Origin: Metaruminococcus_A sp003150405 | Lineage (GTDB): Bacteria; Bacillota; Clostridia; Oscillospirales; Ruminococcaceae | NCBI GenBank assembly: GCA_902489745.1 | Contig: CABUBB010000021.1 | Coordinates: 1 to 36,851, forward strand | Reading direction: 5' to 3' | DNA length: 36,851 nt | In this document: one piece after another, positions 16,044-23,795 of the stretch | Position numbering within the stretch: position 1 is the stretch's first letter | How the letters are laid out: the number at the start of each line of letters is the position of its first letter | The notes under the pieces: model-generated | The model's database searches: none | What the model was told of the DNA's origin: nothing | What the model saw: only the letters and a program-made list of their open reading frames with translations | Translations under genes and position numbers: made by a program

Positions 16044-17171
16044 ATGTGGTTTCGCAGAACGACGGCAGAGGATCTTCCAGCGGTACTCGCCATCATTCGG
16101 CAGGCGCAGGAGGCCCTGAACCGGCAGGGAGTTGACCAATGGCAGAACGGCTATCCCACAGAGGCGGATATTCGCTGGGATATTGCTGGAGAAAGCGCGT
16201 ATGTACTAGAGCTGAACGAGAAAATTGTCGCCACAGCGGCGCTCTGGTTACCGGAAGAAAGCTATACCCGTTTGGATGGGAAATGGAAAACTGACGGCGC
16301 TTACGCCGTTGTCCACCGCATTGCAGTGGACAACGGCTGCAAGGGCCAGGGGCTTGCAGCGCAGATGCTGGCGCATTTTGAACGCCTTTGCAGGGAACAC
16401 GGCGTTGCCAGCCTGCGCACCGATACCCATGCGCAAAATCTTCCGATGCGTCGGATGCTTCAGAAAAACGGCTGTTCCGAATGCGGTGTGGTTTTCATAA
16501 ACGGGGGACTGGAAACAGGGGATAAACGCATTGCCTATGAAAAGGTTTTGGATAGCGCGGGGAATGAGCCTCTAAAACACCTGGCCGAAACCGAACCCCA
16601 GGAGACGGAGAAATTCACGCGTGTCTCCGCCAAGCTGGTTCATGGCGCACAAGCCGGCGAATTGTATCTGCGCCGGTTTGAGGATCGGGATCTCCCTCTG
16701 CTGGAACACTGGCTGCAATGCGCACATGTTCGGCGGTGGTTTGAACATCCCGGCGCCTGGCTGGATGAGGTGCGGCAGCGCACCGGCCGTTATTGCTGGA
16801 TTCATCATTTTATTGCGGTTTATCAGCAGCGGGCAGTTGGCTTCTGCCAGTATTACCGCTATACGCTGAGCGGAGAGAACTGGCAGGGAAATGTTCCGCT
16901 GGAGGGGACCTACAGTGTGGATTATCTTTTGGGGGATCCTGCCCTGCTTGGCCGCGGACTTGGGCGGCAGATGGTGCGGGAACTTATTGAAGCCGTTGGC
17001 TGCGAGCCGGGCGCCCGGCGCATCATTGTGCAGCCGGATCCGGAAAAACTGTGCTCCTGTAATACGCTGCGTGCGGCAGGGTTTGCCTTGGATCTACAGA
17101 ATCGGCTGTACCGTTTGGAGCTTTCAGAGGGGCGGCGAAGCGGTTTGGGAATAGGTGGCACCTCTGTATAA
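16044..17171 (+). CDS. Double GNAT N-acetyltransferase (fusion of two GNAT domains)
   Basis: Two acetyl-CoA-dependent GNAT domains are joined in one 375-residue chain. Domain 1 (about 1-175) reads WFRRTTAEDLPAVLAIIRQAQEALNRQGVDQWQNGYP and has an acetyl-CoA loop VDNGCKGQGLAAQML. Domain 2 (about 190-365) reads LYLRRFEDRDLPLLEHWLQCAHVRRWFEHP and has the loop LLGRGLGRQMVREL; this layout resembles aminoglycoside 6'-N-acetyltransferase and siderophore-type GNATs. Domain 1 resembles common clostridial GNATs of unknown substrate. Whether domain 2 modifies an aminoglycoside is not shown by the sequence. The linker around 165-190 is polar and Glu-rich. A terminator shared with the next gene follows. 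Confidence 0.85.
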   Translation: MWFRRTTAEDLPAVLAIIRQAQEALNRQGVDQWQNGYPTEADIRWDIAGESAYVLELNEKIVATAALWLPEESYTRLDGKWKTDGAYAVVHRIAVDNGCKGQGLAAQMLAHFERLCREHGVASLRTDTHAQNLPMRRMLQKNGCSECGVVFINGGLETGDKRIAYEKVLDSAGNEPLKHLAETEPQETEKFTRVSAKLVHGAQAGELYLRRFEDRDLPLLEHWLQCAHVRRWFEHPGAWLDEVRQRTGRYCWIHHFIAVYQQRAVGFCQYYRYTLSGENWQGNVPLEGTYSVDYLLGDPALLGRGLGRQMVRELIEAVGCEPGARRIIVQPDPEKLCSCNTLRAAGFALDLQNRLYRLELSEGRRSGLGIGGTSV

Positions 17172-17176
17172 ATACC

Positions 17177-17207
17177 AAAACGCCCCGAGGTTTCCTCAGG
17201 GCGTTTT
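17177..17207. terminator. Bidirectional terminator
   Basis: Arms AAAACGCCCCGAGG (17177-17190) and CCTCAGGGCGTTTT (17194-17207), one mismatch, 3-nt loop, followed by TT. It serves both the acetyltransferase gene and the histidine kinase gene on the other strand. Confidence 0.85.
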
Positions 17208-17211
17208 TTAT

Positions 17212-18303
17212 TTAAAGCGGGAGTTCCACCCGGAATACCGTCAGCGACGGGCTGCTTTCGGCAGAGATGACGCCGCCGTGCAGTTCGGTAATTTCTTTGG
17301 CGATGGCAAGTCCAAGACCGGAGCCGCCGGTGTTGGCCGAGCGGGCGCTGTCCAGCCGGTAAAACCGCTCAAAGATGGAACCTAGCTTATGTTCTGGGAT
17401 TTGAGGGCAATGGTTTGCCACTTCGACAACCGCTCTGCCGCCTTGCCGGTGGATGGACACCGCGAGGTTGGTATAGGGTTCGCTGTAGGACAGCGCGTTT
17501 TTGAGCAGGTTGTCAAAAACCCGGGAGAGCTTGTCTGCGTCGGCTTCAATCATCAGCCGGTCGTCGGCCGAAATGTGGCAGGTAATGCCTTTTTGGGCAA
17601 AGGCGGGGTAGAATTCATCGACAATCTGCTGAAGCATCAGTACAAGGTCAAACTGCGTTTTTTCCAGTGCGATGTTTTGAAGGTTAAAGCGGGTGATGTC
17701 AAAAAATTCATTGATAAGCGCTTCCAGCCGCAGGGCCTTTTCCAGCGAAATGTTGGTGTATTTTTGCCGCATTTCCGGGGAAATGTCCGGTTCGTCCCGC
17801 AGCAGGGTGAGGTAGCCGACCACCGAGGTCAAAGGGGTTTTCAGGTCGTGCGCCAGGTAGACGACTAGGTCGTTTTTGCGCTGCTCGGCCTCCCTTGCCA
17901 GACGTTCGTTCTTGATGGCAGTGTTTTTTATGGCGTTGAGCTGGTTTTCCACATCTTTGTATTCTTCCGGCAGTTCAATGAGACTGTCGTCCATTTCGGC
18001 AATGGCCCGCACCGAGGGCAGCAGACGATCAATTTCCCGGCGGGAACGGCGGTCGGTTGCAATGATGACGATGGCGCAGACCAGAATGGTGAGCAGGGCA
18101 AAGCTCCCGGCGCCCAGAATCAGCAGCTCGTTTTTCAGGTTGAGGTTATCATAAAGGTAGCGTTCCATTAGAATCCGCACCTGGTCGTCAAACCAGCCGT
18201 CGAACAAGGTGTCCAGCGAAAAATAAAGCACCGTAAAAACGCCAATGGATATGGTGGCCGCTATGATGACCTGCTTCCAGATGAGCTTTGTCCTAGCCTT
18301 CAA
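17212..18303 (-). CDS. VanS-like sensor histidine kinase
   Basis: The 363-residue protein has two membrane segments (about 11-30 and 62-83) around a short extracellular loop of some 30 residues, a HAMP-like and coiled linker (85-140), the dimerisation box VVYLAHDLKTPLTSVVGYL with His152 as phosphorylation site, and an ATPase domain with DNLLKNALSYS (N box), and GGSGLGLAIAKEITELHGG (G2 box). The short sensor loop and the box sequences match VanS/WalK-like kinases of Firmicutes. The gene overlaps the response-regulator gene by 11 bp, so translation is coupled. What it senses is unknown; the vanY-like neighbour suggests cell-wall stress or a glycopeptide (inference). Confidence 0.93.
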   Translation of the reverse strand: MKARTKLIWKQVIIAATISIGVFTVLYFSLDTLFDGWFDDQVRILMERYLYDNLNLKNELLILGAGSFALLTILVCAIVIIATDRRSRREIDRLLPSVRAIAEMDDSLIELPEEYKDVENQLNAIKNTAIKNERLAREAEQRKNDLVVYLAHDLKTPLTSVVGYLTLLRDEPDISPEMRQKYTNISLEKALRLEALINEFFDITRFNLQNIALEKTQFDLVLMLQQIVDEFYPAFAQKGITCHISADDRLMIEADADKLSRVFDNLLKNALSYSEPYTNLAVSIHRQGGRAVVEVANHCPQIPEHKLGSIFERFYRLDSARSANTGGSGLGLAIAKEITELHGGVISAESSPSLTVFRVELPL

Positions 18304-18991
18304 CTTTATACCCCACTCCCCACACCGTCTTGATGATTTTGGGGCTGCCCGGCGGCTCGTTCATCTTTTCCCGGATATGCCGGATGTGAACCATGACGGT
18401 ATTGTTATTGTTAAAATACTTTTCGCCCCAAATGGATTCAAACAGCTTTTCCGAACTGATGACCTGCCCGCGGTTCTCACACAAGAACCACAGGATGGAG
18501 AATTCGGTAGGGGTGAGGTTCACCGGCTGTTCATTGTAGATGCATTCATGGGTGACGCGGTTGATGACCAGGCCCCGGAAGTCAATGACATCGCCCTGCG
18601 CTTCCGCCGCGGCGCCGCCGCTGTACCGCTGGGCGCGCCGGAGCTGGGCCTTGACCCGTGCAACAACCTCGAGCGGGTTGAAGGGCTTGGTGACATAGTC
18701 GTCTGCGCCGATGGCGAGTCCCTGGATTTTGTCCATGTCCTCCACCTTTGCCGTGAGCATGATGATGGGGTAGTTGTGGCAGCTCCGGATGCGTCGGCAA
18801 AGCTCAAAGCCGTCAATTTCCGGCATCATCACATCGAGAATGGCAAGGTCGGGCACATGGCGGTTCAGGTATTCCAGTGCTTCGGTCGGTGAATAAAACT
18901 TTGCCACCTCATAATTTTCGTTTTTCAGGTAAAGCTCCACCAGGTCGGCAATTTCCTTTTCATCGTCAACCACAAGGATTTGTGCAGGCAT
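18293..18991 (-). CDS. VanR-like response regulator, OmpR family
   Basis: The 232-residue protein has a receiver domain with acidic pair Asp9-Asp10, phosphoacceptor Asp53 in LAILDVMMPEIDG, the switch Thr in MLTAKVED and conserved Lys in YVTKPFN, then an OmpR winged helix (VNLTPTEFSILWFLCENRGQV...VMVHIRHIREKM...IKTVWGVGYK). These are strong VanR/OmpR signatures. OmpR-type regulators bind direct repeats about 10-11 bp apart, which is the spacing of the array upstream of the vanY-like gene. RBS GAAGGAGAG precedes the ATG; I could not find a clear promoter in the gap up to 19486. Confidence 0.94.
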   Translation of the reverse strand: MPAQILVVDDEKEIADLVELYLKNENYEVAKFYSPTEALEYLNRHVPDLAILDVMMPEIDGFELCRRIRSCHNYPIIMLTAKVEDMDKIQGLAIGADDYVTKPFNPLEVVARVKAQLRRAQRYSGGAAAEAQGDVIDFRGLVINRVTHECIYNEQPVNLTPTEFSILWFLCENRGQVISSEKLFESIWGEKYFNNNNTVMVHIRHIREKMNEPPGSPKIIKTVWGVGYKVEG

Positions 18992-19486
18992 GGCTCTCCT
19001 TCTTTCTTTGGATTGTTGTATTGTTTTTTAGGCGCTGCCCTGCAAAACGGCAGGGCCTGTGTCTGGCTGTGCAATCGTCTGCGTCCGAACCTCCGGCGTA
19101 GATGGGGATAAGCGAATGGCTTCGGTTCTGAAATGGGAGGGGAAAGCCCATCCGGCCGGAAAGAGCAGGCCACTCCCTTGGGGTGAACCGCAGCGGGAAA
19201 TCAAGGGGAACCGGCGGACAGCCGCAAAACCGTTTCGGCTGATACAGTGCGCAGGCCCTTCAACCACGCACGCGCAGGATTCTATAAGGTGCTCCGTTTG
19301 TTTACCGGGACGGACGGCACCGCTTGGAAACGAATGCGAAAAATACAGACGGGCAGACGCAACCCCGTGAACACAGGCCGTTGGCACGGTATTCTGCCAA
19401 AAGGCAAACACCTCCTTTTACCGGCGTGGAAAAACAAAGGCGGGTAAACGGCGCCGGACAGCCCGAACCAAAAGGGCCTGCCCCCG
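18992..19486. other. Intergenic stretch between vanR-like and vanY-like genes
   Basis: No supported gene. A 7-bp hairpin (GCCCTGC 19037-19043 with GCAGGGC 19050-19056) lacks a T run on the downstream side and is not called a terminator. Frames at 19059-19370 and 19282-19506 lack motifs. Confidence 0.5.
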
Positions 19487-20437
19487 TTACAGCTCAACCG
19501 TGACAAGAAAGCCGTCTACGTTGTTCCCGGAAAACTGGTAAGGATAGTTTGACGGAACCGGAACCTGATTGGTGCCGCCGGAGGCCCGGACATAGTAAAT
19601 TTCGTAGCGGGCGCCGTCAGACGCACGGACGCTCAGGTGCGGCCCATCGTTAGGGTATTCACGGAGAAAGTCAATGTACTCCTCCAGGCAGAATCCCTTG
19701 GCCTGCATCAGTTCTGCGTGGGGCTTGCCCACATAGCGGAAATGCCATGGTTCACCATCAATGAAGGTGCGGTCTGCTTTTTCAGGCGGGTACCGCACAA
19801 TAAACCCATATTGGGTACAGTTTTCATTTAGCCAGTGGTAAACGCCGGAACCGTCATATTTACGCCCCGGCTGGCGCAGGCCAAAATCCAGCGCGTACCC
19901 GGTGTGGTGTTCGCTGTGGCCCGGCTTTGCCACCAGGCGGGAGGTGCTCAGGCCGGTTTCGGCCAGTTCATCCTGGTAGAGCTGCCGCTGGTATTCGATG
20001 CTGCGGATACCGCTTATCATCATAACGTCGTCAGTACCGGTCACTTTATAAAAGTCGGCAAACATGCGGTTGAGCGGATTCATAAGCGCAGGGCAGACGG
20101 TTACGTTTTTGTCTTTGACGTAGTAAGTGCTGTTTTTATGCTCATAAATCCGCACGGCATCTCCCGTGCTTCCGCGAAAGGGGATTTCGTTGTTGACCAG
20201 AATCAGGCTGCCGGTATGAATATCGTCATCCGGCTTTTGCAGCACACGGTAGACAATGTCTGGCGAATTGCCGTCAGCGAATGAAATGCCGGTGTCTGAA
20301 GGCTGCGGATTGGAAGGCTGTCCGCCAGAACAGGCGGCAAAGAAGGAAACAGCTGCAAGCAGACAGGCGCCGCAGGCCGTCAGCAAAAACAGTCCGGCAA
20401 CGACTCGTCCGGTACGCAGCTGGGTTTTCTTTCTCAT
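19487..20437 (-). CDS. vanY: VanY-like D-alanyl-D-alanine carboxypeptidase (M15B), membrane-anchored
   Basis: Predicted zinc enzyme that removes the terminal D-Ala from peptidoglycan stems outside the membrane. The 316 residues open with a basic start and hydrophobic segment (12-36) ending in AAC36, a possible lipobox, so it is either a lipoprotein or an anchored protein. The M15B core has SEHHTGYALD (175-184; zinc ligands His177 and Asp184), and EPWHF (229-232; catalytic Glu229, ligand His232). A ~60-residue C-terminal extension (GPHLSVRASDGARYEIYYVRA...) resembles the extra beta domain of clostridial VanY proteins. The gene stands alone behind a promoter with an 11-bp-phased repeat array, next to vanRS-like genes and without vanH, vanA or vanX in the window. 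Confidence 0.9.
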   Translation of the reverse strand: MRKKTQLRTGRVVAGLFLLTACGACLLAAVSFFAACSGGQPSNPQPSDTGISFADGNSPDIVYRVLQKPDDDIHTGSLILVNNEIPFRGSTGDAVRIYEHKNSTYYVKDKNVTVCPALMNPLNRMFADFYKVTGTDDVMMISGIRSIEYQRQLYQDELAETGLSTSRLVAKPGHSEHHTGYALDFGLRQPGRKYDGSGVYHWLNENCTQYGFIVRYPPEKADRTFIDGEPWHFRYVGKPHAELMQAKGFCLEEYIDFLREYPNDGPHLSVRASDGARYEIYYVRASGGTNQVPVPSNYPYQFSGNNVDGFLVTVEL

Positions 20438-20483
20438 TGTAGCATATTTCCCCTTCCTGTGACATCCTTTTTCGATTGCTTCC

Positions 20484-20548
20484 AGTATAAGGCAGCTGTA
20501 ATTCCCAGTGTTTAACCGTCACTTATAAAATTCTTAAGATTTGCTTAA
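20484..20548 (-). promoter_or_regulatory. vanY promoter with four 11-bp-spaced half-sites for an OmpR-type regulator
   Basis: Plus-strand half-sites TTTAA, CTTAT, CTTAA and CTTAA begin at 20511, 20522, 20533 and 20544, each exactly 11 bp apart. On the minus strand they read TTAAG/TTAAG/ATAAG/TTAAA, ahead of a -10 box TATACT (20489-20484). The position of a -35 box (20512-20507, AACACT) is far from consensus and overlaps the last half-site. This is the classic shape of a promoter activated by an OmpR/PhoP-type regulator. Confidence 0.65.
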
Positions 20549-20627
20549 TGTCCCGGCAGGTGCTATTGTGACTAAAATTTCGCAGAAAATTGGTGCTATT
20601 CTGCCCATAGAATCCCAAACAGTGCGG

Positions 20628-20636
20628 TGCTATAAT
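20628..20636 (+). promoter_or_regulatory. Extended -10 promoter of the 637-residue protein gene
   Basis: TGC directly before TATAAT (20631-20636) gives an extended -10 element; no good -35 is present. The start codon is about 140 bp downstream. Confidence 0.5.
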
Positions 20637-20778
20637 AGGGATAAATCTGCGCGGAGTAAAACTGCCGGTGAACGTGTTTTGGCCGTGCAGCCGCTGTGAA
20701 ACGCAGAATTCAGTCTGTCGGCTTCCGGCACAAAAACCCCGTGCGGAATGCCCATACAACCAAAGGAGGAATTGTTCC

Positions 20779-22692
20779 ATGCAAGGCACCATGACATCCA
20801 GCGAATATTTAACCCATGTTGTCACGACCAGCCACACCAATCCGTACGTCCGTAAAACAGCAGACACCTTTCACGGGGTCTACCTTGAGGCGGCAAAGCT
20901 CGAACTGAAGCGCCGCGGCCTCCCCAGTGAGGAATTTGACTACAAGCACCTGAAACCCGAGCTTGACCGGCTTCACAACCGTGAGGACTGTGCGGAGTTC
21001 AGTATTCCGGCGTTGGTGCGCATGTTAAAAGAGTACAGCGACATGCTTCCGGAGGAGGCGATCAAGGAAATTGAGCATGAGCTCATCAACTTTCGTTACT
21101 GGCTGGATGAGCCGGGCGAAATCAACGCCTGTTATTTCACCGAAAATCACCAGCCGCTCTACCACAGCGCAGAAATCTTGGTTGGCTCCATGTTTCCGGA
21201 TGTTGTATTCCCCTCCAACGGCAAAACCGGCGCATGGCATGTGCAGCACGGCAAAACCTTTTTGAACCGCTGGCTGGAATGGCGCGCCCGTTTTGGCTTC
21301 AGCGAATGGACCTGCAACTATTATGTGGAGGACATTATTGCCCTGCTCGGCCTTGTCCACTATTCGGATGACCAGGAGCTCAGCCGTCGCTGCCGTTTGA
21401 TCATTGATACCCTGATGTTTGACATTGCCGTCAACTCCTTTAAAGGGAGCTGGATTGGTTCCCACGGCCGCACCTACACCCGTTATCAGATTGAGCCGAT
21501 GTTCGACGCCATCAACCCCATCTGCCGCATGTATTTCGGCGAGGGCGATATTGACGGCGACCTCGCGGACTGCGCCGTCATGATGGCGATTTACGACTAT
21601 GAGGTGCCGGAGGCCATCTGCAAGGCAGGTGCGGAAAAGCCGCTGGTGCTGATCAGCAAAGAGCGTATGAGTGTCAACACCGAGGACGCCAAAGCCTACG
21701 GCATTGACCCGGCGGATTTTGACAACATCATGTTCTTCTGGGGGTTGCAGGTGTACGACGCAAAGCCGGTTGTTGACAATTCTTCCAAGGTCATGCTCCC
21801 CTCCAACTGGATGAACGAGCGCATCAACGCCTATCGCGAAAAATATAAGCTCTGTGACATGGCAGGTGTTCCCTGTGATGAGGATCCGGACTTCACCGCC
21901 ATGACCCAGACCGATATTTACACCTACAAGACCCCGGATTACGCCATGAGCTGCTCGCAGGATTTCCGCAAGGGCAAGCTCGGCTACCAGCAGCATCCGT
22001 GGGGTGCCACCTTTGGCGGCCGCGCGGTGGTCTTTACAAACCATCCTGGTTCCATGGAGTATGCGGACCGCCCGAACCTCATTGCCGGCAACTGGCATCT
22101 GCCGCGCGCCGTCCAGCAGGAAAACGTACTGCTCTGTATCTACCGCTGCCCGGCGGACTGCATCCGCATGCTGGAAACCCACGCCTATTTCCCGCAGCAT
22201 GAATTTGACGAAGTCGTTGAAAAGGGCGGCTGGGTCTTTGGCTGCAAGGGTGATGGCTACATTGCGCTGAAATCTCTGCTCCCGGCGGCGTGGAAAGCGC
22301 CCGATCCTGCGCTCTTCAAAGAGGTTTATAAAGAGGAATGGGAGAGCTACTACAACCGTGCGAAGCCTTATCTCTACCATGCAAACGGCCACGCTAACGT
22401 CTGGGTGACCGAGCTTGGCAGCAAAGCGCAGAACGGCGGCTTTGATGCCTTTATGGCGCGCTTTGAGGGAGTGGAAATTGTAGGCGACACCTTTGATTTC
22501 ACCTACAATTCCCCATCTCAGGGCGAAATGCACTTTGGCTGGAACCTCCCGCTTTCCATTGGGCATAAGGAGGTTGTCATCAAGGATTATCCGCGTTACG
22601 ACAATCCCTACTGCAAGGCGGCGTTTGACACCAAGCGGCTGGAAATCAGCGTGGATGGAAGCACCTGTGTACTCGACCACGACGCGAAATAA
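20779..22692 (+). CDS. Large conserved-looking protein, possible (alpha/alpha)-toroid polysaccharide enzyme
   Basis: The ATG at 20779 stands behind AAGGAGGA with ideal spacing; upstream frame extension to 20668 is ignored. The 637 residues lack a signal peptide or membrane segment. The N-terminal two thirds are helical with aromatic pairs (FRYWLDEPGEINACYFTENHQPLYHSAEILVGS, WIGSHGRTYTRYQIEPMF), as in heparinase II/III-like and alginate-lyase-like toroids; the C-terminal third is strand-rich (HPWGATFGGRAVVFTNHPGS, WVFGCKGDGYIAL). The Asn-His and Tyr residues could be catalytic, but I cannot assign them. It is transcribed alone between a promoter and a strong terminator, opposite the vanY-like gene. 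Function unknown; a role in polysaccharide breakdown is only a fold-based guess. Confidence 0.7.
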   Translation: MQGTMTSSEYLTHVVTTSHTNPYVRKTADTFHGVYLEAAKLELKRRGLPSEEFDYKHLKPELDRLHNREDCAEFSIPALVRMLKEYSDMLPEEAIKEIEHELINFRYWLDEPGEINACYFTENHQPLYHSAEILVGSMFPDVVFPSNGKTGAWHVQHGKTFLNRWLEWRARFGFSEWTCNYYVEDIIALLGLVHYSDDQELSRRCRLIIDTLMFDIAVNSFKGSWIGSHGRTYTRYQIEPMFDAINPICRMYFGEGDIDGDLADCAVMMAIYDYEVPEAICKAGAEKPLVLISKERMSVNTEDAKAYGIDPADFDNIMFFWGLQVYDAKPVVDNSSKVMLPSNWMNERINAYREKYKLCDMAGVPCDEDPDFTAMTQTDIYTYKTPDYAMSCSQDFRKGKLGYQQHPWGATFGGRAVVFTNHPGSMEYADRPNLIAGNWHLPRAVQQENVLLCIYRCPADCIRMLETHAYFPQHEFDEVVEKGGWVFGCKGDGYIALKSLLPAAWKAPDPALFKEVYKEEWESYYNRAKPYLYHANGHANVWVTELGSKAQNGGFDAFMARFEGVEIVGDTFDFTYNSPSQGEMHFGWNLPLSIGHKEVVIKDYPRYDNPYCKAAFDTKRLEISVDGSTCVLDHDAK

Positions 22693-23041
22693 CCGGAAAA
22701 TGGCAAAAGCGCAGAGCAACTTGCTCTGCGCTTTTTTGCTGTCTTGCTTGCGATAGGGACAATAGAGGTGTTGAAAACCCGCCAGTGCTTCTGCGGATTG
22801 ATGATGCAATTGAAACGGAGACGGATACAGCAGCCGCAGACAAAAGGGTGGCATTCCCCGTGCGGATGTTTACTGCATAACCGCGCAAAGGATGCGGCGG
22901 AAGGCCCGCTGTATTCCAAGGCTCGGCAGGCTCGGTTTAAACCATAAATACATGAAAAATTTCTGATGTACCAATTTTCGTTTCTTGGCGTTATGCTGAA
23001 TAGGTAGAAAGCAACGCATGGTATAGATTGGGAGATTGTTT
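22693..23041. other. Intergenic stretch with terminator
   Basis: Only the terminator at 22705-22735 is supported. A weak TATGCT box lies at about 22992, without a convincing -35 element, and could serve the small Cys-rich protein gene. Confidence 0.5.
22705..22735 (+). terminator. Rho-independent terminator
   Basis: Arms AAAAGCGCAGAGCAA (22705-22719) and TTGCTCTGCGCTTTT (22721-22735) are fully complementary, followed by TT. It lies 12 bp past the stop of the 637-residue protein. Confidence 0.9.
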
Positions 23042-23224
23042 ATGGAAACCTGCAAGACCTGTAAGCGTTTTCACCAGCATTATGTACGCCGGCGGCGCGG
23101 CGACTATATTGCGATGGGTTCGGGGCACTGTGTAAAGCCGCGTTTAAAGTCCCGGCGGTGTGAAACGCCCGCCTGTGCAAACTGGGAAGCCAAGAATATT
23201 CCTAAAGGAGAGCGGGAGCGGTGA
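23042..23224 (+). CDS. Small Cys-rich protein, possible zinc ribbon
   Basis: The 60-residue protein METCKTCKRFHQHYVRRRRG... has Cys4, Cys7, Cys30, Cys40 and Cys45 and His11, His13 and His29, a pattern that fits a small metal-binding (zinc) fold, plus a basic patch RRRRG. No family name comes to mind, though similar short proteins are common in Clostridia. The ATG at 23042 is behind GGGAG with 7-8 bases spacing. Its TGA (23222-23224) overlaps a GTG at 23221 that would start the next, frameshifted gene, so the two were probably translated together. Confidence 0.65.
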   Translation: METCKTCKRFHQHYVRRRRGDYIAMGSGHCVKPRLKSRRCETPACANWEAKNIPKGERER

Positions 23225-23476
23225 GCCGGTTTCAAATTCCTCACCCCCCTGCTTGCTACCAACAAAACCGTCCGGTTTCCCAACGACGTAATTGCCGCAG
23301 TTGGAGATGCGCTCCGGGGCAGGAACTGCACTTTTTCGGCGTTTGTCATCCGCGCGGTGCGTTTTGTGTTGGAGGATATAGAGTTGCCGGAGGCCCGGCC
23401 TTCCTTGCGCCCTGCCTCACCGTCATGGTATAATAATCTTGCGATGTGCAGACGCGCAAACAAGACGCGGGAATAG
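23221..23476 (+). pseudogene. Ribbon-helix-helix (RHH) DNA-binding protein, frameshifted at a C6 tract
   Basis: A GTG at 23221 behind AAAGGAGAG opens a frame (SRFQIPHP...) that soon drifts into non-coding sequence. After the C6 run 23244-23249 the next frame carries NKTVRFPNDVIAAVGDAL, GRNCTFSAFVIRAVRFVLED, the beta-strand and two-helix pattern of Arc/CopG-like RHH proteins (YlcI/YnfO-like). Removing one C joins them (SRFQIPHPLLATNKTVRFPND) into a protein of about 84 residues. In the present sequence the RHH frame has no start codon. It would be the second gene of a pair with the Cys-rich protein; such pairs can be regulators or antitoxins, but no toxin partner is seen. Confidence 0.65.
23405..23434 (+). 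promoter_or_regulatory. Possible promoter of the thioesterase gene
   Basis: TTGCGC (23405-23410), 18-nt spacer and an extended TGGTATAAT (TATAAT at 23429-23434). It lies inside the end of the RHH frame and about 360 bp before the thioesterase start. Confidence 0.4.
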
Positions 23477-23795
23477 GGTTTAGGCAACGGTAAGGTTTTG
23501 CTGTTGGGCGCAAAAGGATCAACTCTAGCAGAAGGTTCGGCCCTCGGTGTGCGGCTTCAGCGGTTCGCTGTTGTGAGCATTCCGCATTTTCATCCTGGGG
23601 TAACCGCCATGGTGAAACGGCCGCCGTCGTTCTACCGTCAGGGCAGACAAGCTCCCTGCGGGTGCGTCGCTTTCTGTACGGCGTGCAGAGCTTTACAGCA
23701 GAGCGGCTTTGCAAAACAAAAACGGAAGCACGGTTCCACACAAACCCGTGCGCAGATTCGCCGGTGTTTCCGGCAGAAAAACGGAGGGGATTCTT
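23477..23795. other. Leader region before the thioesterase
   Basis: Long overlapping frames run through this stretch on both strands, but none has a good RBS or motif. I regard it as non-coding leader. Confidence 0.45.

Larger units (their letters stand above)
20438..20778. other. Divergent regulatory region between vanY-like gene and the 637-residue protein
   Basis: It contains the leftward promoter and repeat array (20484-20548) and a rightward extended -10 promoter (20628-20636). The repeat array is about 80 bp upstream of the rightward -10 box, so one regulator could act on both genes. Confidence 0.6.

Noticed and set aside
19037..19056. 7-bp hairpin upstream of vanR-like gene
   Set aside because: No T run on the downstream side of either strand, so not called a terminator; could be leader structure, but no support.
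17212..20437. A complete vancomycin-resistance operon
   Set aside because: Only vanR-, vanS- and vanY-like genes are present here (plus a distant vanZ-like gene); no D-Ala-D-Lac ligase, dehydrogenase or VanX is visible, so resistance is not claimed.
21025..22854. 609-codon open frame on the minus strand
   Set aside because: Antisense to the 637-residue protein gene, with no RBS or domain; the plus-strand gene has RBS, promoter and terminator.
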